Below, one piece after another: positions 62,653 through 64,000 of a stretch of DNA of 64,000 nucleotides. Origin of the DNA: JBGAPI01 sp044221335 (GTDB lineage: Bacteria; Pseudomonadota; Gammaproteobacteria; Xanthomonadales; Ahniellaceae); contig JBGAPI010000013.1 in the NCBI GenBank assembly GCA_044221335.1, forward strand, positions 43,256 to 107,255, read 5' to 3'. A program made the translations under genes and the position numbers. Position 1 is the stretch's first letter. Every line of letters begins with the position of its first letter. The notes under the pieces were generated by a model. The model saw only the letters and a list, made by a program, of their open reading frames with translations. It searched no databases and was not told where the DNA came from.

Positions 62653-63872
62653 TGTTCATCGACCAGTGGACCAAGATCGCGCCGAAGCACTGGTCGCGGA
62701 AGAAGCTGAAGCACGTCGCATCACTTCGGAGCGGCGAGTCCATCACCGCTGACTCGATCATGGACGAAGGCGACTTCCCCGTTTACGGCGGGAACGGCCT
62801 ACGGGGGTACACCGGCGATTACACGCATGAGGGCGAGTTCGTGCTCATCGGTCGTCAGGGAGCGCTCTGCGGCAACGTAAACTACGCGAAGGACCGCTTC
62901 TGGGCCTCCGAACACGCGGTCGTCGTCACGAGGCTTGGTAACGTCGACCTGACTTGGCTAGGTGAATTGCTCCGGTACCTCAATCTCAATCGACTCAGCC
63001 AGTCGGCCGCCCAGCCGGGCATCTCTGCTGAGGAGGTAAGCAATGTCCTGCTCGCAGTTCCTCCGCTTGAGGAGCAGCGCGCGATCTCCGCGTACCTCAA
63101 GAGCGAGACTGCGCGGCTCGATGCACTGGTTGCTGCGAAGCAACGACTAATCGACCTGCTCGCCGAGAAGCGCAAGGCCATCATCGCCACCGCCGTCACG
63201 CGCGGGCTCGATCCAAAGGTGAAGCTGCGGGATTCCGGTGTGCCGTGGATGGGTGAGATCCCGGCGCATTGGGAAACCAAGCGTCTTAAGTATCTCGGAC
63301 AAGCCATCATTGGGCTGACCTACGCGCCAGCCGACGCAGTGATGGATGGCTCTGGCGTCCTCGTACTTCGAGCGTCTAACGTGCAGGAACGACGGATTGT
63401 CCTTGATGACAACGTCTTCGTAACTACTGCCATTCCTCCCGAGCTTATGACTCGTCGCGGCGACATTCTCATCTGTTCCCGAAGCGGGAGTCGGGCGCTC
63501 ATCGGAAAGTGCGCCCTGATCGACGCTGAATCAGAAGCAATGACTTTTGGCGCGTTTATGACTGTGTTCAGGGGCAAGTACAACTCGTACCTGTTTCACG
63601 TTTTCAATTCGCCTCTGTTTGAGTACCAAGCTGGCGCTTTTGGGACGTCTACCATTAACCAACTCACAGTCGAAACCCTTAGCAATATGGAAGTCCCGCT
63701 TCCGCCTGACGGTGAGCGTCAGGCAATTGTCGAGCACATCGCGCGCTCGACCGCGAAGCTCGACTCAGTGCGTGCGGCGATCGAGCGCACAATCGCGCTG
63801 CTCACTGAGCGCCGCTCCGCACTCATCGCCGCCGCGGTGACCGGCCGGCTCGACGTGGGGGCGGCAGCATGA
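62652..63872 (+). CDS. hsdS: type I restriction-modification specificity subunit
   Basis: The 406-residue protein has two target-recognition domains, at about 10-150 (WSRKKLKHVASLRSGESI to VLLAVPPLEEQRAISAYL) and about 200-360 (IPAHWETKRLKYLGQAIIG to MEVPLPPDGERQAIVEHI). Each is followed by a conserved coiled-coil spacer (ETARLDALVAAKQRLIDLLAEKRKAI and TAKLDSVRAAIERTIALLTERRSALI). Each domain reads one half of a bipartite DNA site. The second domain (63280-63700) has clearly lower GC and different codon use from the rest, as expected after domain exchange. GTG at 62649 is an alternative start. Confidence 0.95.
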   Translation: MFIDQWTKIAPKHWSRKKLKHVASLRSGESITADSIMDEGDFPVYGGNGLRGYTGDYTHEGEFVLIGRQGALCGNVNYAKDRFWASEHAVVVTRLGNVDLTWLGELLRYLNLNRLSQSAAQPGISAEEVSNVLLAVPPLEEQRAISAYLKSETARLDALVAAKQRLIDLLAEKRKAIIATAVTRGLDPKVKLRDSGVPWMGEIPAHWETKRLKYLGQAIIGLTYAPADAVMDGSGVLVLRASNVQERRIVLDDNVFVTTAIPPELMTRRGDILICSRSGSRALIGKCALIDAESEAMTFGAFMTVFRGKYNSYLFHVFNSPLFEYQAGAFGTSTINQLTVETLSNMEVPLPPDGERQAIVEHIARSTAKLDSVRAAIERTIALLTERRSALIAAAVTGRLDVGAAA

Positions 63873-64000
63873 AGGTCCGCGAGCTCACGGTCACCAACTT
63901 TCGTGGGTTCGCCGGTGAGCGGCGCTTCCAGTTGTCCAATCGCTTCACCGTGATCGCTGGAATCAACGGGCGTGGGAAGAGTTCGCTGCTCGATGGTCTT
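63869..64000 (+). CDS. AAA/SMC-like ATPase, 3' end cut by window
   Basis: The first 44 codons are present, from an ATG in the ATGA overlap with hsdS. It reads MKVRELTVTNFRGFAGERRF and then FTVIAGINGRGKSSLLDGL, a RecF/OLD-like N-terminal ATPase with Walker A GINGRGKSS. The gene is thus translationally coupled to hsdS. An ATPase here, where hsdR is often expected, may be an accessory defence component; the rest of the gene lies outside the window. Confidence 0.85.
   Translation, partial: MKVRELTVTNFRGFAGERRFQLSNRFTVIAGINGRGKSSLLDGL

Overview
The window is about 70% GC, gene-dense and clearly bacterial. Gene content points to a gammaproteobacterium of the Lysobacterales (Xanthomonadales) type: a CPXCG zinc-ribbon protein, a DcaP-like porin, an ECF sigma factor paired with a TPR kinase, a secreted protein ending in a GFE tail, and many intergenic palindromic repeats resembling those of xanthomonads. 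This placement is inferred from gene content and repeat style; no rRNA is present to confirm it.

Layout. 1-320: start of a secreted protein cut by the window edge. 618-5108: an ABC exporter whose permease is fused to a periplasmic M1 peptidase, followed by a NarL-type two-component pair (5212-7058). 7222-11408: a small membrane protein and the exported DUF1800/DUF1501 pair. 11524-16576: envelope glycosyl/glycerophosphotransferases, a gamma-carbonic anhydrase, a PhyH dioxygenase and two small proteins. 16751-32697: an acetate block with a porin, acs, a CrbR-like regulator, a CrbS-like transporter/sensor kinase, the DUF485 protein, actP, and further on the DUF294 protein with its exonuclease. 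A Tat-exported threonine-aldolase-like enzyme and an aldo/keto reductase sit inside this block. 32907-40529: single-gene units (psuG, a racemase, a lipoprotein, a GIY-YIG protein, a diguanylate cyclase, an ArnT-like transferase) with a perfect CRP-type palindrome at 38622-38645. 40540-44391: a chromate-resistance operon with a divergent LysR gene. 44579-48130: a slipin and an AIM24 protein flank 1.4 kb without a conventional gene. That gap holds two abutting tRNA-like elements, a self-contained promoter/structured RNA/terminator unit and a 121-bp tandem duplication. 48394-58416: a beta-helix secreted protein, an ECF sigma/kinase pair, a small secreted protein and a 1615-residue RHS protein with a DUF5675-like C-terminal domain. 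58479-60175: a hydrolase and a small protein. From tRNA-Arg(UCG) at 60254 the sequence looks like the left end of an integrated island carrying a type I restriction-modification locus (hsdM, hsdS, and an AAA ATPase cut by the window end).

How genes work together. The clearest module is acetate uptake and activation: ActP imports acetate, Acs makes acetyl-CoA, and the CrbS/CrbR-like pair probably controls acs. Its four core genes occupy 18366-27390. Regulatory text is otherwise sparse: the best-supported sites are the CRP-type palindrome, a sigma-70 promoter at 46833-46860, and three rho-independent terminators. Four families of palindromic intergenic repeats fill most gaps and account for nearly all sequence between genes on the left two thirds of the window.
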